DNA of 64,000 nucleotides, from NCBI GenBank assembly GCA_000622025.1, contig JHWU01000018.1, forward strand, positions 1 through 64,000, given 5' to 3'. Source of the stretch: Lachnospiraceae bacterium AD3010 (GTDB lineage: Bacteria; Bacillota; Clostridia; Lachnospirales; Lachnospiraceae). The position numbers were made by a program, and so were the translations under genes. Position 1 is the stretch's first letter, and each line of letters opens with the position of its first letter. Under the pieces are notes generated by a model, which worked only from the letters and a program-made list of their open reading frames with translations, did not search any database and was not told the DNA's origin. Positions 19,680 to 27,840 of the stretch are shown here, in pieces.

Positions 19680-20741
19680 ATGAAAAAAGCTTTTGCTTTT
19701 GCAATGATAGTACTTATCATGACATCACTTTTGGATGGTTGTGGCGATAAGAATCAGGTACAGAGCAGTACTGAACTGACTTCAAAAGGAGATAGCCAAG
19801 CTCCTGTTGAAGAAGAGGAAAGATATGATATATCGTCTGTGGAGACTGACGTGGAAACAGAAGGTGTAGCAGAATCATCTGTAGTATTTTTTACAACGGA
19901 TATAACAGCGGAGGGACTTGTCAGGATATACGAGCAGCTTGACTGGCAGCCAACCGGCAACGTAGCAGTGAAGATATCTACCGGAGAACCACCGGCAAGC
20001 AATTATTTAAGACCAGAACTGATTGGTGATCTTGTACAGCAACTTGACGGAACAATAGTTGAGTGCAATACGGCATATGGCGGTTCGCGTTCAAGCTCCG
20101 CCATGCACAGGCAGGTGGCAGAGGATCATGGATTTACCGCTATTGCCGACTTCGACCTGATGGATGAAGATGGTGAGGTGGAATGGCCTATGTCCGGAGG
20201 AAGCCGACTTGACATGATCATTGTCGGAAATCATGCGGAAAACTACACTGACTGGGTAATACTTTCTCATTTTAAGGGACATGCCATGGCCGGATTCGGC
20301 GGTGCGATAAAAAATGTCGGTATAGGCATATCCTCACCTAGCGGTAAAGTATATGTACATACAGCAGGGACCAAAACAAGCGGAAGTATATGGTACAGCG
20401 ACCAGGATGCATGGCTGGAAGCTCTTGCAGAGATGGTCAAAGGTTTTAACGAGCATGTAGGAAGCGAGCATATCGTTTATATCAATGTGATGAACAGACT
20501 CTCTGTTGATTGCGATTGTGACGGGAACCCTGCTGAACCTGATATCCATGATATAGGCATTCTTGCAAGTTATGATCCTGTTGCCTTTGATCAGGCATGT
20601 GTTGATTTAATATATGAAGCGGAAGGGAATGAGGCTCTTGTAAACAGAATGGAATCCCTTCACGGCATTCATACACTTGAGCATGCAGAAGAAATCGGAT
20701 TGGGAAGTCGTGCCTATGAATTGGTAAATATAGATGAATGA
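19680..20741 (+). CDS. DUF362-domain lipoprotein
   Basis: A 353-residue protein with a lipobox signal (TSLLDGCGDKN) and a DUF362 domain (VAVKISTGEPPASNYLRPEL, then ILSHFKGHAMAGFGGAIKN, later DIGILASYDPVAFDQACVDL). DUF362 proteins are often fused to ferredoxin modules; here no 4Fe-4S cysteine motif is present, only CDCD near 280. It is predicted to sit on the cell surface. It begins directly after the preceding stop and ends at a terminator, closing the TetR-side operon. Biochemical role unknown. Confidence 0.8.
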   Translation: MKKAFAFAMIVLIMTSLLDGCGDKNQVQSSTELTSKGDSQAPVEEEERYDISSVETDVETEGVAESSVVFFTTDITAEGLVRIYEQLDWQPTGNVAVKISTGEPPASNYLRPELIGDLVQQLDGTIVECNTAYGGSRSSSAMHRQVAEDHGFTAIADFDLMDEDGEVEWPMSGGSRLDMIIVGNHAENYTDWVILSHFKGHAMAGFGGAIKNVGIGISSPSGKVYVHTAGTKTSGSIWYSDQDAWLEALAEMVKGFNEHVGSEHIVYINVMNRLSVDCDCDGNPAEPDIHDIGILASYDPVAFDQACVDLIYEAEGNEALVNRMESLHGIHTLEHAEEIGLGSRAYELVNIDE

Positions 20742-20783
20742 CATTATTGCGTTGCTTCGGAAGTTATATTGTAAATTTATCAG

Positions 20784-20821
20784 GCGGTGAAGAGTCAAAA
20801 AAGATTCCTCACCGCTGTTTT
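20784..20821 (+). terminator. Terminator between convergent genes
   Basis: GCGGTGA (20784-20790) pairs with TCACCGC (20809-20815), followed by TGTTTT. It lies between the plus-strand DUF362 gene and the minus-strand lysR gene. Confidence 0.75.
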
Positions 20822-20857
20822 ATGAATGTTATATGCGATAAAAAATGCACAAAGGTG

Positions 20858-21739
20858 TTATACCTGGCCAAAGCTTTCTTTTAGTCTCTCTATGAGCAGG
20901 TCTGCTATTGGAGTAAAGACCTGATTCTTTTTCCAGATGATAAACATCTCTGCTTTTGGAGCTTCTTTCAAGGGGCGGAAGATTATATCACTGTCATTGC
21001 CGGTATTAACAAGCTTGTCGAGCATAATAGCATAACCGATTCCGGCTTTGGCCATTATTGCACCGTTGTAAGGAAGATTATAGGTTGCAACGATATTAAC
21101 ATCCTTAAGATTGTACTCAAACCAGTCGGGAAGTTCGTGATCAGCCCACTGTTTTGAACAGATCAGCGGAAGGTCTCTTAAGTCAGATATGGAGAAAGAT
21201 TTTTTCTTTGAAAGAATATCGTCATTTCTGAAAATTACACCCCAATTATCCTTCGTTGACATGGGGAGACAGTTGTACTTGGTCAGATCCACATAATTCA
21301 ATACGATGGCAAAGTCGAGTAAACCCTTATCAAGTTTTTCGCATACATCCTGCATGTTTCCGCTGTATATGTTACATCGGATTTTGGGATGGTCCTTTTG
21401 AAGTTTGCATACTATATCGGCGAAGAGACTCATCGCCTCCGATTCGGGGGCACCAATATAGATGTCTCCGCTGTTTATTTCCTCTAATGATTTAAACTCC
21501 GCTTCGGTTTTATCGACAAGGGAAAGGATATCTTCTGCCCGTTCTCTGAGGAGCATACCGGCTTCTGTGAGACGGATGTTGTAGTTGGAGCGGATGAACA
21601 GTTTTGTTCCCAGCTCATTCTCCAGTTCTTTCAGCTGCTTTGACATGGTGGGCTGCGAGATGAACAAACGCTCGGCAGCTCTTGTCATATTGCCCTCCCT
21701 GGCAGTTTCCAGGAAATATCTCAGTACTCTGATCTCCAT
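20858..21739 (-). CDS. LysR-family transcriptional regulator
   Basis: About 293 residues. The N-terminal helix-turn-helix (MEIRVLRYFLETAREGNMT, then RAAERLFISQPTMSKQLKEL) is followed by the periplasmic-binding-like effector domain (SGDIYIGAPESEAMSLFADI...). The start with GGAGGTGGCCTGT-ATG at 21739 is preferred to an ATG five codons upstream, which lies inside that ribosome binding site. It is divergent from the cyclophilin-like/flavodoxin lipoprotein pair and probably activates it. A dyad close to its own start (21758-21774) may be its binding site. Confidence 0.9.
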   Translation of the reverse strand: MEIRVLRYFLETAREGNMTRAAERLFISQPTMSKQLKELENELGTKLFIRSNYNIRLTEAGMLLRERAEDILSLVDKTEAEFKSLEEINSGDIYIGAPESEAMSLFADIVCKLQKDHPKIRCNIYSGNMQDVCEKLDKGLLDFAIVLNYVDLTKYNCLPMSTKDNWGVIFRNDDILSKKKSFSISDLRDLPLICSKQWADHELPDWFEYNLKDVNIVATYNLPYNGAIMAKAGIGYAIMLDKLVNTGNDSDIIFRPLKEAPKAEMFIIWKKNQVFTPIADLLIERLKESFGQV

Positions 21740-21757
21740 ACAGGCCACCTCCATAGA

Positions 21758-21774
21758 TATTCTAATTAAGAATA
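21758..21774. promoter_or_regulatory. Candidate LysR dyad in the divergent promoter region
   Basis: TATTCT-AATTA-AGAATA is a near-perfect 17-base dyad of T-N11-A type, centred 27 bases from the lysR start codon. This is the location expected of an autoregulatory LysR box. Confidence 0.5.
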
Positions 21775-21873
21775 ACTAATAATGCAATATAGATATTGGA
21801 CATTTCTTGTCTGCGAGAATAAACTGTAGGAAGAGTAGGATGTGAAGCGACGCACTTGAAGGGAGAAAAAGAG

Positions 21874-22488
21874 ATGAAAAAAACGATAGCTTTATTACTG
21901 GCAGTTATTATGTGCGTTTCTGTTACGGCTTGCGGTACAGGAAATACGGAAGCAGAGACAGTACAGGAGCAGACTCCGCCACAGCCTGCTGAAGAGGTTG
22001 CAGCTATACAGGAAGACTCATCAGAGGTTTCAGAGACAGATAACACATCAGATGTAAAAGTTGCAAAGGATGGAGCTGATATGCAGACCGAGGACAAATC
22101 AATGCCCACAAGGATACCGATGGAGGGCGGTACAAAGATCAATATGTATTTTGGGGATACGCTCATCACCGGAGTGTTGAACGATTGTGATACAGCAAAG
22201 GCATTCATTGAAAAGCTTCCCATGACGCAGCATGTGAGCAGGTATTCACACGATTTTTGCGGAGTGACAGAAGATCTGCCCTACAATGAGGACGAAGTAC
22301 ATTATGGATGGCTGAACGGGGATATAGATTATGCGATCAATGCGCCATACTTTACGATCCTGTTTGAAGATGAGGATAAATCGGAGCAGTATGGTGACCA
22401 GGTAAATATCGGTGTCATCACCGTTCCGCTCAGTGAGATCGCTGCATTGGAAGGATCCTATGACGTTCGTATAGAGCTGGCTGAGTAA
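21874..22488 (+). CDS. Cyclophilin-like-fold lipoprotein
   Basis: About 204 residues. The signal peptide with lipobox (MKKTIALLLAVIMCVSVTAC) is followed by a low-complexity Glu/Thr linker and a C-terminal domain. The domain's GTKINMYFGDTLITGVLND and EVHYGWLNGDIDYAI segments match the cyclophilin_like2 (TM1367-type) beta-barrel. The catalytic arginine set of true prolyl isomerases is not evident. Start ATG 21874 follows AGGGAGAAAAAGAG. It is co-transcribed with the flavodoxin lipoprotein 16 bases on. Such pairs are recurrent near LysR genes in Clostridia; function unknown. Confidence 0.8.
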   Translation: MKKTIALLLAVIMCVSVTACGTGNTEAETVQEQTPPQPAEEVAAIQEDSSEVSETDNTSDVKVAKDGADMQTEDKSMPTRIPMEGGTKINMYFGDTLITGVLNDCDTAKAFIEKLPMTQHVSRYSHDFCGVTEDLPYNEDEVHYGWLNGDIDYAINAPYFTILFEDEDKSEQYGDQVNIGVITVPLSEIAALEGSYDVRIELAE

Positions 22489-22504
22489 GGAGGATACATC
22501 AGAT

Positions 22505-23191
22505 ATGAAGAAAAAAAGATGGATAGGGATGTTGCTTGTTTTCGTTCTGCTCTTTGCTTTGGCGGGATGCGGAGCAACGGGGCAGGCACAGAATGAAAAG
22601 AAAAATGAAACTGAAGCAACGCCTCAAACGGAAGCTACCAAAACGGAGACAGTCGAAACAGAGGCTGCAGATGCGGTAGAAAAAAATACAGGAGATGGTA
22701 AAACACTTGTTGTGTATTTCTCATACACCGGTCATCTGGACAGCATGGCTCACTGGATCGCAGATGAATCGGGTGCAGATCTTGTAAGGGTAACGGCAAA
22801 GGAAGCATATCCCGAGGATTATGATGAAACGGTGGACAGAGCAAAGAAAGAACAGAATGAAGATGCCAGACCGGAGATCGACATTGATCTGACGGACGAA
22901 CAGATGGCGGAATATGATACTGTGTTCTTTGGATTTCCGGTATGGTGGTATGACATACCCATGCCGATGTACACCTTCCTCGATTCATATGATCTTTCCG
23001 GAAAAACCGTTATCCCTTTCCTGTCACATGAGGGAAGCTCAAACGGGGCAAACGCGAGAAAGACGATAGAAGAGCATGCAGTAGGTTCCACGGTAAGATT
23101 TGATGATGCGCTTTCCATACGGGGCGGTGAAGTGGATTCTTCTGAACAGGCTGTCAGGGACTGGGTGGATGGTCTAGGCTTTGGTAAATAA
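22505..23191 (+). CDS. Flavodoxin-domain lipoprotein
   Basis: A 228-residue protein with a lipoprotein signal peptide (LLFALAGCGATG), a ~40-residue Thr/Glu-rich linker and a flavodoxin_4 domain. The domain shows LVVYFSYTGHLDSMAHWIA, FFGFPVWWYDIPMP and VIPFLSHEGSSNGANA. It is paralogous to the lipoprotein at 17176. AGGAGG precedes the start, and the gene is in an operon with the cyclophilin-like lipoprotein under the divergent LysR. It probably carries electrons at the outer membrane face. Confidence 0.9.
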   Translation: MKKKRWIGMLLVFVLLFALAGCGATGQAQNEKKNETEATPQTEATKTETVETEAADAVEKNTGDGKTLVVYFSYTGHLDSMAHWIADESGADLVRVTAKEAYPEDYDETVDRAKKEQNEDARPEIDIDLTDEQMAEYDTVFFGFPVWWYDIPMPMYTFLDSYDLSGKTVIPFLSHEGSSNGANARKTIEEHAVGSTVRFDDALSIRGGEVDSSEQAVRDWVDGLGFGK

Positions 23192-23288
23192 TAAAAGAAC
23201 GATGGAGGAAAATGGAGAAAAGCCAGATATGTGAGAATTACAAAATATGATTCCGGAAATTTTGAGTAAATAGTATATTCCAAATAAA

Positions 23289-23315
23289 AGAGCTCACCTT
23301 CATCGGGTGAGCTCT
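23289..23315 (-). terminator. Terminator of the minus-strand hydrolase gene
   Basis: AGAGCTCACC (23289-23298) and GGTGAGCTCT (23306-23315) form a perfect 10-bp stem. On the minus strand it is followed by TTTTATTT. The stop codon of the minus-strand HAD-like reading frame lies inside the stem. Confidence 0.8.
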
Positions 23316-23646
23316 AAGCATTTACCATTGCGGGTAACACCGCCTTATCATCAATATAGTAATCGCAGGTGATCTTCCGGGAATTGTTGCCGTACATTTC
23401 GATAACTTCCGGGAGATTGTCATTTATGGCATCGAATTACAGCTGATGATCACGGCACCAGGAGACTGCTTTCTCCAGGGCTTCACCGGCTCTGCAGGTC
23501 CAGAGGATGAGCTTGTTGCCGGATCTTTTCTTATTGATCAGATATTCGATCAGTGGTCTGTTTGGTTCGCCGAGCTCAGGCCAGTTGCTGTAGCAGAGGG
23601 TTCCGTCAAAGTCTACGGCGATGATCTGATATGCTGTTGTACTCAT
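23314..23646 (-). pseudogene. Small HAD-like hydrolase interrupted by an in-frame stop
   Basis: The protein starts MSTTAYQIIAVDFDGTLCYS, with HAD motif I DFDGT, and continues through LILWTCRAGEALEKAVSWC (motif II region) to DHQL. There a TAA at 23439-23437 interrupts the frame. The same frame continues FDAINDNLPEVIEMYGNNSR, then CDYYIDDKAV, which carries the final family motif. One nonsense change therefore splits an otherwise complete ~110-residue protein. The start has a GAAAGGGGG ribosome binding site. Confidence 0.8.
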
Positions 23647-23667
23647 GACGGGCCCCCTTTCTTCAGG

Positions 23668-24468
23668 TTATGTATCAAGCCCTGCTTTATGTGCCTGAGT
23701 GTGCTGCAGTTTTCTGGGTATGTCGTATAGTTTTCCGTTTTTTATAAGCTTTGCTCCGGTCTGATGGTAGTTGAAGCTTATCCCGTTTTCGATGCACTGT
23801 GCGTGAACTGCTTCTACCCAGGAATAATCACAGATTCTGGCTCCGGGACCGGATTCTCCACCCACGGATACACGCTTGATGACAGGGCTTCCGTCAGATG
23901 AGCGGTATTCTTCGATGTATGGCTGCAGATCCACGGCGGTCAGCATCGGTTCGATCATTACGGAGTGGTGGAAGATTGGGAGAGATAGATATACCGGGAG
24001 CCTTTTGTCAGCCATTTCCTGATTTTCACAGGTAACAGCTATTGTGACATGCTCCCAGCCATAGCCCCAATTCTTTGGAAGATGGTCTGCGATCCGTTCC
24101 GGTCTCTTGGTGATCATGAAGAAAGAACAGTCGGAACGTTCATATATCATATCCCAGGCGTCTTCTCTCCATTCATCTGCATCGGCATGAAAGAAATCGG
24201 ATGAAAAGCATGTCCAGATGTGTGAACCGAAGGGAACCTTATATCTGCCTTTATATTTGCCGGATCTTAAGATCTTAACCGGAAGTTCGAAGTTCTCTGT
24301 CTTTTGTACGATGGAAGGATCCTTTCCGATGGATTCATCCCTTCGGTACATATAGCAGTGCAGGCATCCGGTACTGGCCTTTGTGCATCCGTGCCACAGA
24401 TTCCAGCCTATCGATTCCGGTGGTCTTGGATCGGTATTATCTTCCGGGAATAAAGACAACTGTTTCAT
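23668..24468 (-). CDS. DUF5131 (phage Gp37/Gp68-like) protein
   Basis: A 266-residue protein that opens with a typical tail-to-core sequence (IGWNLWHGCTKASTGCLHCY). Its cysteines are spaced like a radical-SAM cluster (C-x6-C-x2-C). Later segments are FMITKRPERIADHLP (~120), VTIAVTCENQEMADKR and VSVGGESGPGARICDYSWV. This is the DUF5131/Gp37-Gp68 family, found in phages and bacteria, structurally related to radical-SAM barrels; the reaction is not established. It shares orientation with the HAD-like pseudogene 21 bases downstream. An XRE fragment lies upstream. Confidence 0.85.
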   Translation of the reverse strand: MKQLSLFPEDNTDPRPPESIGWNLWHGCTKASTGCLHCYMYRRDESIGKDPSIVQKTENFELPVKILRSGKYKGRYKVPFGSHIWTCFSSDFFHADADEWREDAWDMIYERSDCSFFMITKRPERIADHLPKNWGYGWEHVTIAVTCENQEMADKRLPVYLSLPIFHHSVMIEPMLTAVDLQPYIEEYRSSDGSPVIKRVSVGGESGPGARICDYSWVEAVHAQCIENGISFNYHQTGAKLIKNGKLYDIPRKLQHTQAHKAGLDT

Positions 24469-24489
24469 GGCGTATTATCATCACACTTC

Positions 24490-24573
24490 CTACGTGGTAT
24501 GTTCTTCCTCCAGATGGAAGATATCTTCTACATGGACATTAAAATATGCTGCAAGGCGAAGAGCGGGGAGCGA
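24490..24573 (-). pseudogene. XRE regulator C-terminal fragment cut by the IS element
   Basis: The minus strand reads SLPALRLAAYFNVHVEDIF, then HLEEEHTT and a stop. These are the last helices of a short XRE-type regulator (the 'ALRLAxyFnvxvEDIF' motif). The frame is broken at 24574, the apparent left edge of the IS66-like element, so the insertion probably truncated it. Confidence 0.65.
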
Positions 24574-24738
24574 TTATATTGTAGCAATCAACATGTACAA
24601 TAATCCGGACTCTAACTCACAACCCGGCAACCCGGTTACTGTTCACTGCCTCGCCAAAATGCCTTTCTCATAACCATATTTCACCTTAGTTTTTTCTTGA
24701 AAAAGCCCGAAAAACAGGCGTTTTTCCGCATTTTTCTA

Positions 24739-24780
24739 TTGCATCTTACGTGGTTATGTGATATAATTATCTCATAACCA
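24739..24780 (+). promoter_or_regulatory. IS promoter with CATAACCA repeats
   Basis: TTGCAT (24739-24744), 17 bases, then TATAAT (24762-24767). The octamer TGGTTATG (24751-24758) and its complement CATAACCA (24773-24780) flank the -10 box, forming a dyad. Another CATAACCA lies at about 24670-24677. This could be an operator or the edge of a transcribed hairpin. Confidence 0.65.
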
Positions 24781-24796
24781 TATAGGAGGTGTCCGC

Positions 24797-25111
24797 ATGG
24801 CAATCATCAAACAATTCGACAAACGGTCCGGTATCACTTATGTCTATGATTCCAAGTCTTATTACGACAAGGAGAAAAAATGTTCACGTGCAAAACGTAC
24901 ACTCATCGGCAAGATAGATCCCGATACCGGAGAGATCATCCCGACCGACGGCAGGAACAAGGGCGCTAAATCGAAACCCCTGATCCCTTCCCCCGAGATC
25001 GATATGGCCAAACGCATCAAAGAACTCGAGGATGAAAACCGGCAGCTCAACCTTCAGATCACGGCTTTAAGGAAAGAGCTGGCCCGTGTCAAGGGATCAT
25101 CCCGTAAATAA
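24797..25111 (+). CDS. IS66-like element accessory protein
   Basis: A 104-residue basic protein. The N-terminal part (YVYDSKSYYDKEKKCSRAKR, then LIGKIDPDTGEIIPT) is a motif seen at the start of several transposase families. The C-terminal ~35 residues form a predicted coiled coil (IKELEDENRQLNLQITALRK). GGAGGTGTCCGC-ATG gives the start. It is 11 bases upstream of the transposase gene and likely acts with it, perhaps as a dimerisation or regulatory partner. Confidence 0.7.
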   Translation: MAIIKQFDKRSGITYVYDSKSYYDKEKKCSRAKRTLIGKIDPDTGEIIPTDGRNKGAKSKPLIPSPEIDMAKRIKELEDENRQLNLQITALRKELARVKGSSRK

Positions 25112-25122
25112 GGAGCGCGGCT

Positions 25123-26727
25123 TTGACCCTTGAGCAGGCCCACAACATCCAGCGCCGGGAGCTCATGTCCCTCCGTGCTGAAAACAAAAGGCTTAAGAAA
25201 CAGGCTTCCGGTCTTTTCCCTTCCGAAGAGAAGGAATCATTGGAGCGGCGCATACGGCATCTTGAGCAGGTTATCGCGACCAATGAAAGGAAGCACGAAG
25301 CCGCCCGGAGCCATTGGAAGCTTACTGACGAACGATGTTACAGGCTGGAGATGGAAAACCTGGATCTCCGAAAACAGGTGGCACATCTCAGCAAAGAGAA
25401 CGGGCTCCTTCTATCCCGTGCTGAAAAAGCCGAGGCTGAGGTGCTTATGCTCAACGGCACTAACAAAAAACTTGAAAAGAAGATAAACACAAATTTCGAG
25501 AATTCTTCTCTGCCGTCATCTGCCCTGCCTTTCCGTAAGAAGGTTCCCAACAGCCGCAAGCCTACAGGAAGGAAGCCCGGCGCGCAGCCGGGACACAGGG
25601 CGCATATTGCCCGGCGTTTATCCCCGACCAGGGAACCCGTCCATCTTCCTGCCCCGGATAGGTTTTCTTCCGATCTCGATATCTATCCGACAGGCAGGCC
25701 CATCTCCAAACAGCTGGTCGATATTCAGATCCATGTCAAAGTCCAGGACTTCATCGCCGACGAATACCGCAACCGGATTACCGGCGCAAGGCTGCATGCC
25801 CCTTTTCCTGACGGGATCGTCAATGATGTTAATTATGGTCCGTCCATAAAAGCCCTCGCATTCCTCCTTAATAATTACTATAACGTTTCTATATCAAAGA
25901 CCCGGCAATGCATCTCTGATCTGACAAAAGGTGTTGTCACCCTGTCCGCCGGGAGCATATGCAACCTTTCATCTGCTTTCTCTGCCGCTACTGAATCCGA
26001 GCGGGCAAAGATCTTCTCATTGCTTACACATGCTGATGTCCTTTACTCTGATGCTACTGTCAGCAACATAAACGGATCACGGAAGGCGGTTATCCTCTGC
26101 ACTGATAAGGAGCAGGTATTATACCAGCATATGGATCATAAGGGGCATGAAGGACTTGACCGGACTCCCGTAAAAAACTTTAACGGCACAATAGTCCATG
26201 ACCACGACAGATCCTATTATTCCTATGGATCAGGCCATCAGGAATGTCTTGCGCACATCCTGCGTTACCTCGTGGGCGCTATGGAAAATGAATCCCATCT
26301 TACCTGGCATAAGCAGATGCACAGCCTTATCCAAAAAATGATCCATACTGCAAAACGTAATAAATCCGGCATTCCAAAGGATAAAGTAAAACTCCTGTCT
26401 GAAAAATACGATTCTGTTCTTTCACTTGCCGCCGAGGAATATCTTATGCATCCGCCGGACAAGAATTACATGGATGGATATAACCTTCAAAAAAGGATGC
26501 GAGATTTCAAATGCGACCATCTTTTCTTTCTTACCCATCCCGATGTGGATTACACTAACAACATATGCGAACGTGGATTACGCAAATTCAAACGGAAACA
26601 AAAACAGGCCGTAGTGCTCCGCAGTGATTCAGGAGCGCAGCATATTTGTGATGCCCTTACAATAATCGAAACGGCAAGGATGCAGAACAAAAATGTATAC
26701 GATGTCGTTGTTTCGGCGTTCAAGTAA
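25123..26727 (+). CDS. IS66-family transposase (TnpC-like)
   Basis: A 534-residue transposase. The N-terminal coiled coil (~1-115) is followed by a basic linker with TGRKPGAQPGHRAH. The catalytic DDE domain shows D ~310 (LYSDATVSNINGS), D ~360 (GTIVHDHDRSYYSYGSG), the ECLAHILRYL motif and E ~481 (NNICERGLRKFKRKQKQA). The closing segment SDSGAQHICDALTIIETAR is characteristic of IS66. It starts with TTG 25123, shortly after GGAGC; an ATG at 25168 is an alternative. The frame is intact, so the element may be mobile. Confidence 0.85.
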   Translation: MTLEQAHNIQRRELMSLRAENKRLKKQASGLFPSEEKESLERRIRHLEQVIATNERKHEAARSHWKLTDERCYRLEMENLDLRKQVAHLSKENGLLLSRAEKAEAEVLMLNGTNKKLEKKINTNFENSSLPSSALPFRKKVPNSRKPTGRKPGAQPGHRAHIARRLSPTREPVHLPAPDRFSSDLDIYPTGRPISKQLVDIQIHVKVQDFIADEYRNRITGARLHAPFPDGIVNDVNYGPSIKALAFLLNNYYNVSISKTRQCISDLTKGVVTLSAGSICNLSSAFSAATESERAKIFSLLTHADVLYSDATVSNINGSRKAVILCTDKEQVLYQHMDHKGHEGLDRTPVKNFNGTIVHDHDRSYYSYGSGHQECLAHILRYLVGAMENESHLTWHKQMHSLIQKMIHTAKRNKSGIPKDKVKLLSEKYDSVLSLAAEEYLMHPPDKNYMDGYNLQKRMRDFKCDHLFFLTHPDVDYTNNICERGLRKFKRKQKQAVVLRSDSGAQHICDALTIIETARMQNKNVYDVVVSAFK

Positions 26728-26737
26728 TGTTGCTCAT

Positions 26738-27037
26738 TTATAGTTGAAAAGTTTGTATATTTTCAATAACTGAATCATCTCTTTCAAGGTGTTTACTGGC
26801 TTTGGTTAAGTTGTGAACAGTAACGGCCAGATAGCCGTGGGAGTGTGACTCAAGGAATCCGGGATAAATGAAGTTCCCGCCGTAATCCAATATCCGGGCG
26901 TTCGCACCAGCCAGTTTCTTTGCTTCCTCCGCGCTGCCTATATAGGCAAACACGCCGTCCTTCACCAGTGCCGCCTTCGCAAAAGGCCGCTTTTCATCCA
27001 TGGTGATAATGTTTCCGAGAATGAGTGTCTGTTTCAT
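26738..27037 (-). pseudogene. YtcJ-like amidohydrolase N-terminal fragment
   Basis: The first ~70 residues (MKQTLILGNIITMDEKRPFA, then LVKDGVFAYIGSAEEAKKL and FIYPGFLESHSHGYLA) are the N-terminus of an amidohydrolase_3/YtcJ protein with the HxH metal motif (HSH). After that the sequence (VTVHNLTKASKHLERDDSV...) is foreign and ends at the IS66-like element. It resembles the intact amidohydrolases at 43.9-63.1 kb and lies next to an esterase fragment, so it is a decayed copy of the same gene pair. Confidence 0.8.
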
Positions 27038-27086
27038 TAGAATTATCCTCCTTACACTATTGATTTTTTGAAATGTGTTGCACTTT

Positions 27087-27248
27087 TCAAATAAAAAAGT
27101 AGTTCGTCAGGAAATAGGTTCTGTCCCAGTAGATTGGCCATTCATGGGCCTTGCCGTCCGGGGCGATGAATGCAATCTGATCAAACAGCCGGCTGTCAGC
27201 GGTATATTCGGGGGTAACATCCTTTACATCCGCGCAGTAGCTCTCTAC
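27087..27248 (-). pseudogene. Type-B carboxylesterase C-terminal fragment, internally deleted
   Basis: The minus strand reads ...FIAPDGKAHEWPIY, then WDRTYFLTNYFFI and a stop. Compare the intact esterase at 49508, which ends SPDGKAHEWPLY, a 27-residue stretch, then DWDNIYPLTKYFYL. The stretch between the two motifs is deleted here. It lies directly upstream of the amidohydrolase fragment, the same gene order as the intact pair at 49.5-52.9 kb. Confidence 0.75.
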
Positions 27249-27393
27249 TGAGCAACATGATCCCTGTGCCTCATGACAAGCCAGTGGATTACGACTGCTT
27301 TGCTCCTTACACGACTAGGTTATTGATTTTCAAAGCTTTTTTTGTCTATACTACAATGACCACACGCAAAAGCAACAAAAAGGAGATGCAGAC

Positions 27394-27729
27394 ATGACAG
27401 AAATGACAGAATCAAAAATATATATCGGCCTGAATGATATAACTACAAATACACAACTCTATAACGATGAGAAATATATAAATATTCTCCGCAAAGTGTG
27501 TTGTTCATACAATGTACAGTTTTCTTTCACTGTACAGGCAGGAGGATACATTTACGAGAACGGACAGTTCGCCCATGAAACAAGCCTGGTGCTTACGCTT
27601 ATCAATGCCAATAGGACTGACGTAGAAGAGATTGCAAAGGATCTGTGCGCATTCTTTCATCAGGAATCAGTCCTGATCACGGAAAACCGGATACAGGCGT
27701 CCTATATCCATGAGTCACTGGAAGAATGA
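27394..27729 (+). CDS. Hypothetical small protein
   Basis: A 111-residue acidic protein with AAAAAGGAG before the start. An upstream TTGATT (~27321) and TATACT (~27345) make a promoter. The sequence shows a beta-rich core (FSFTVQAGGYIYENGQFAHE, then TSLVLTLINANRTDVEEIAK) ending in a helix. The pattern of a strand pair plus a helical 'EEIAKDLCAFFHQESVLI' suggests a small sensor- or DUF3574-like alpha/beta fold, but I do not recognise the family. It stands alone. Confidence 0.6.
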   Translation: MTEMTESKIYIGLNDITTNTQLYNDEKYINILRKVCCSYNVQFSFTVQAGGYIYENGQFAHETSLVLTLINANRTDVEEIAKDLCAFFHQESVLITENRIQASYIHESLEE

Positions 27730-27840
27730 GTTTACAACTGCAAAAGCTGATACTCTGTCAAAATCAGTCTTCCACAAATTCCACCTTCATACTGGCAATC
27801 CTGCCGGCCCTGATCTTATCGTTTTTGTAATCAGAGTTTT

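Larger units (their letters stand above)
24575..26742 (+). mobile_element. IS66-like insertion sequence, ends approximate
   Basis: The element contains a short accessory gene and a TnpC-type DDE transposase behind its own promoter. TATATTGTAGCAA (24575-24587) and the complement of TTGCTCATTTATA (26730-26742) form an imperfect terminal repeat that I take as tentative ends. No clear 8-bp target duplication is visible. It separates an XRE fragment on the left from an amidohydrolase fragment on the right, both on the minus strand. Typical IS66 tnpA and tnpB are absent. Confidence 0.65.
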
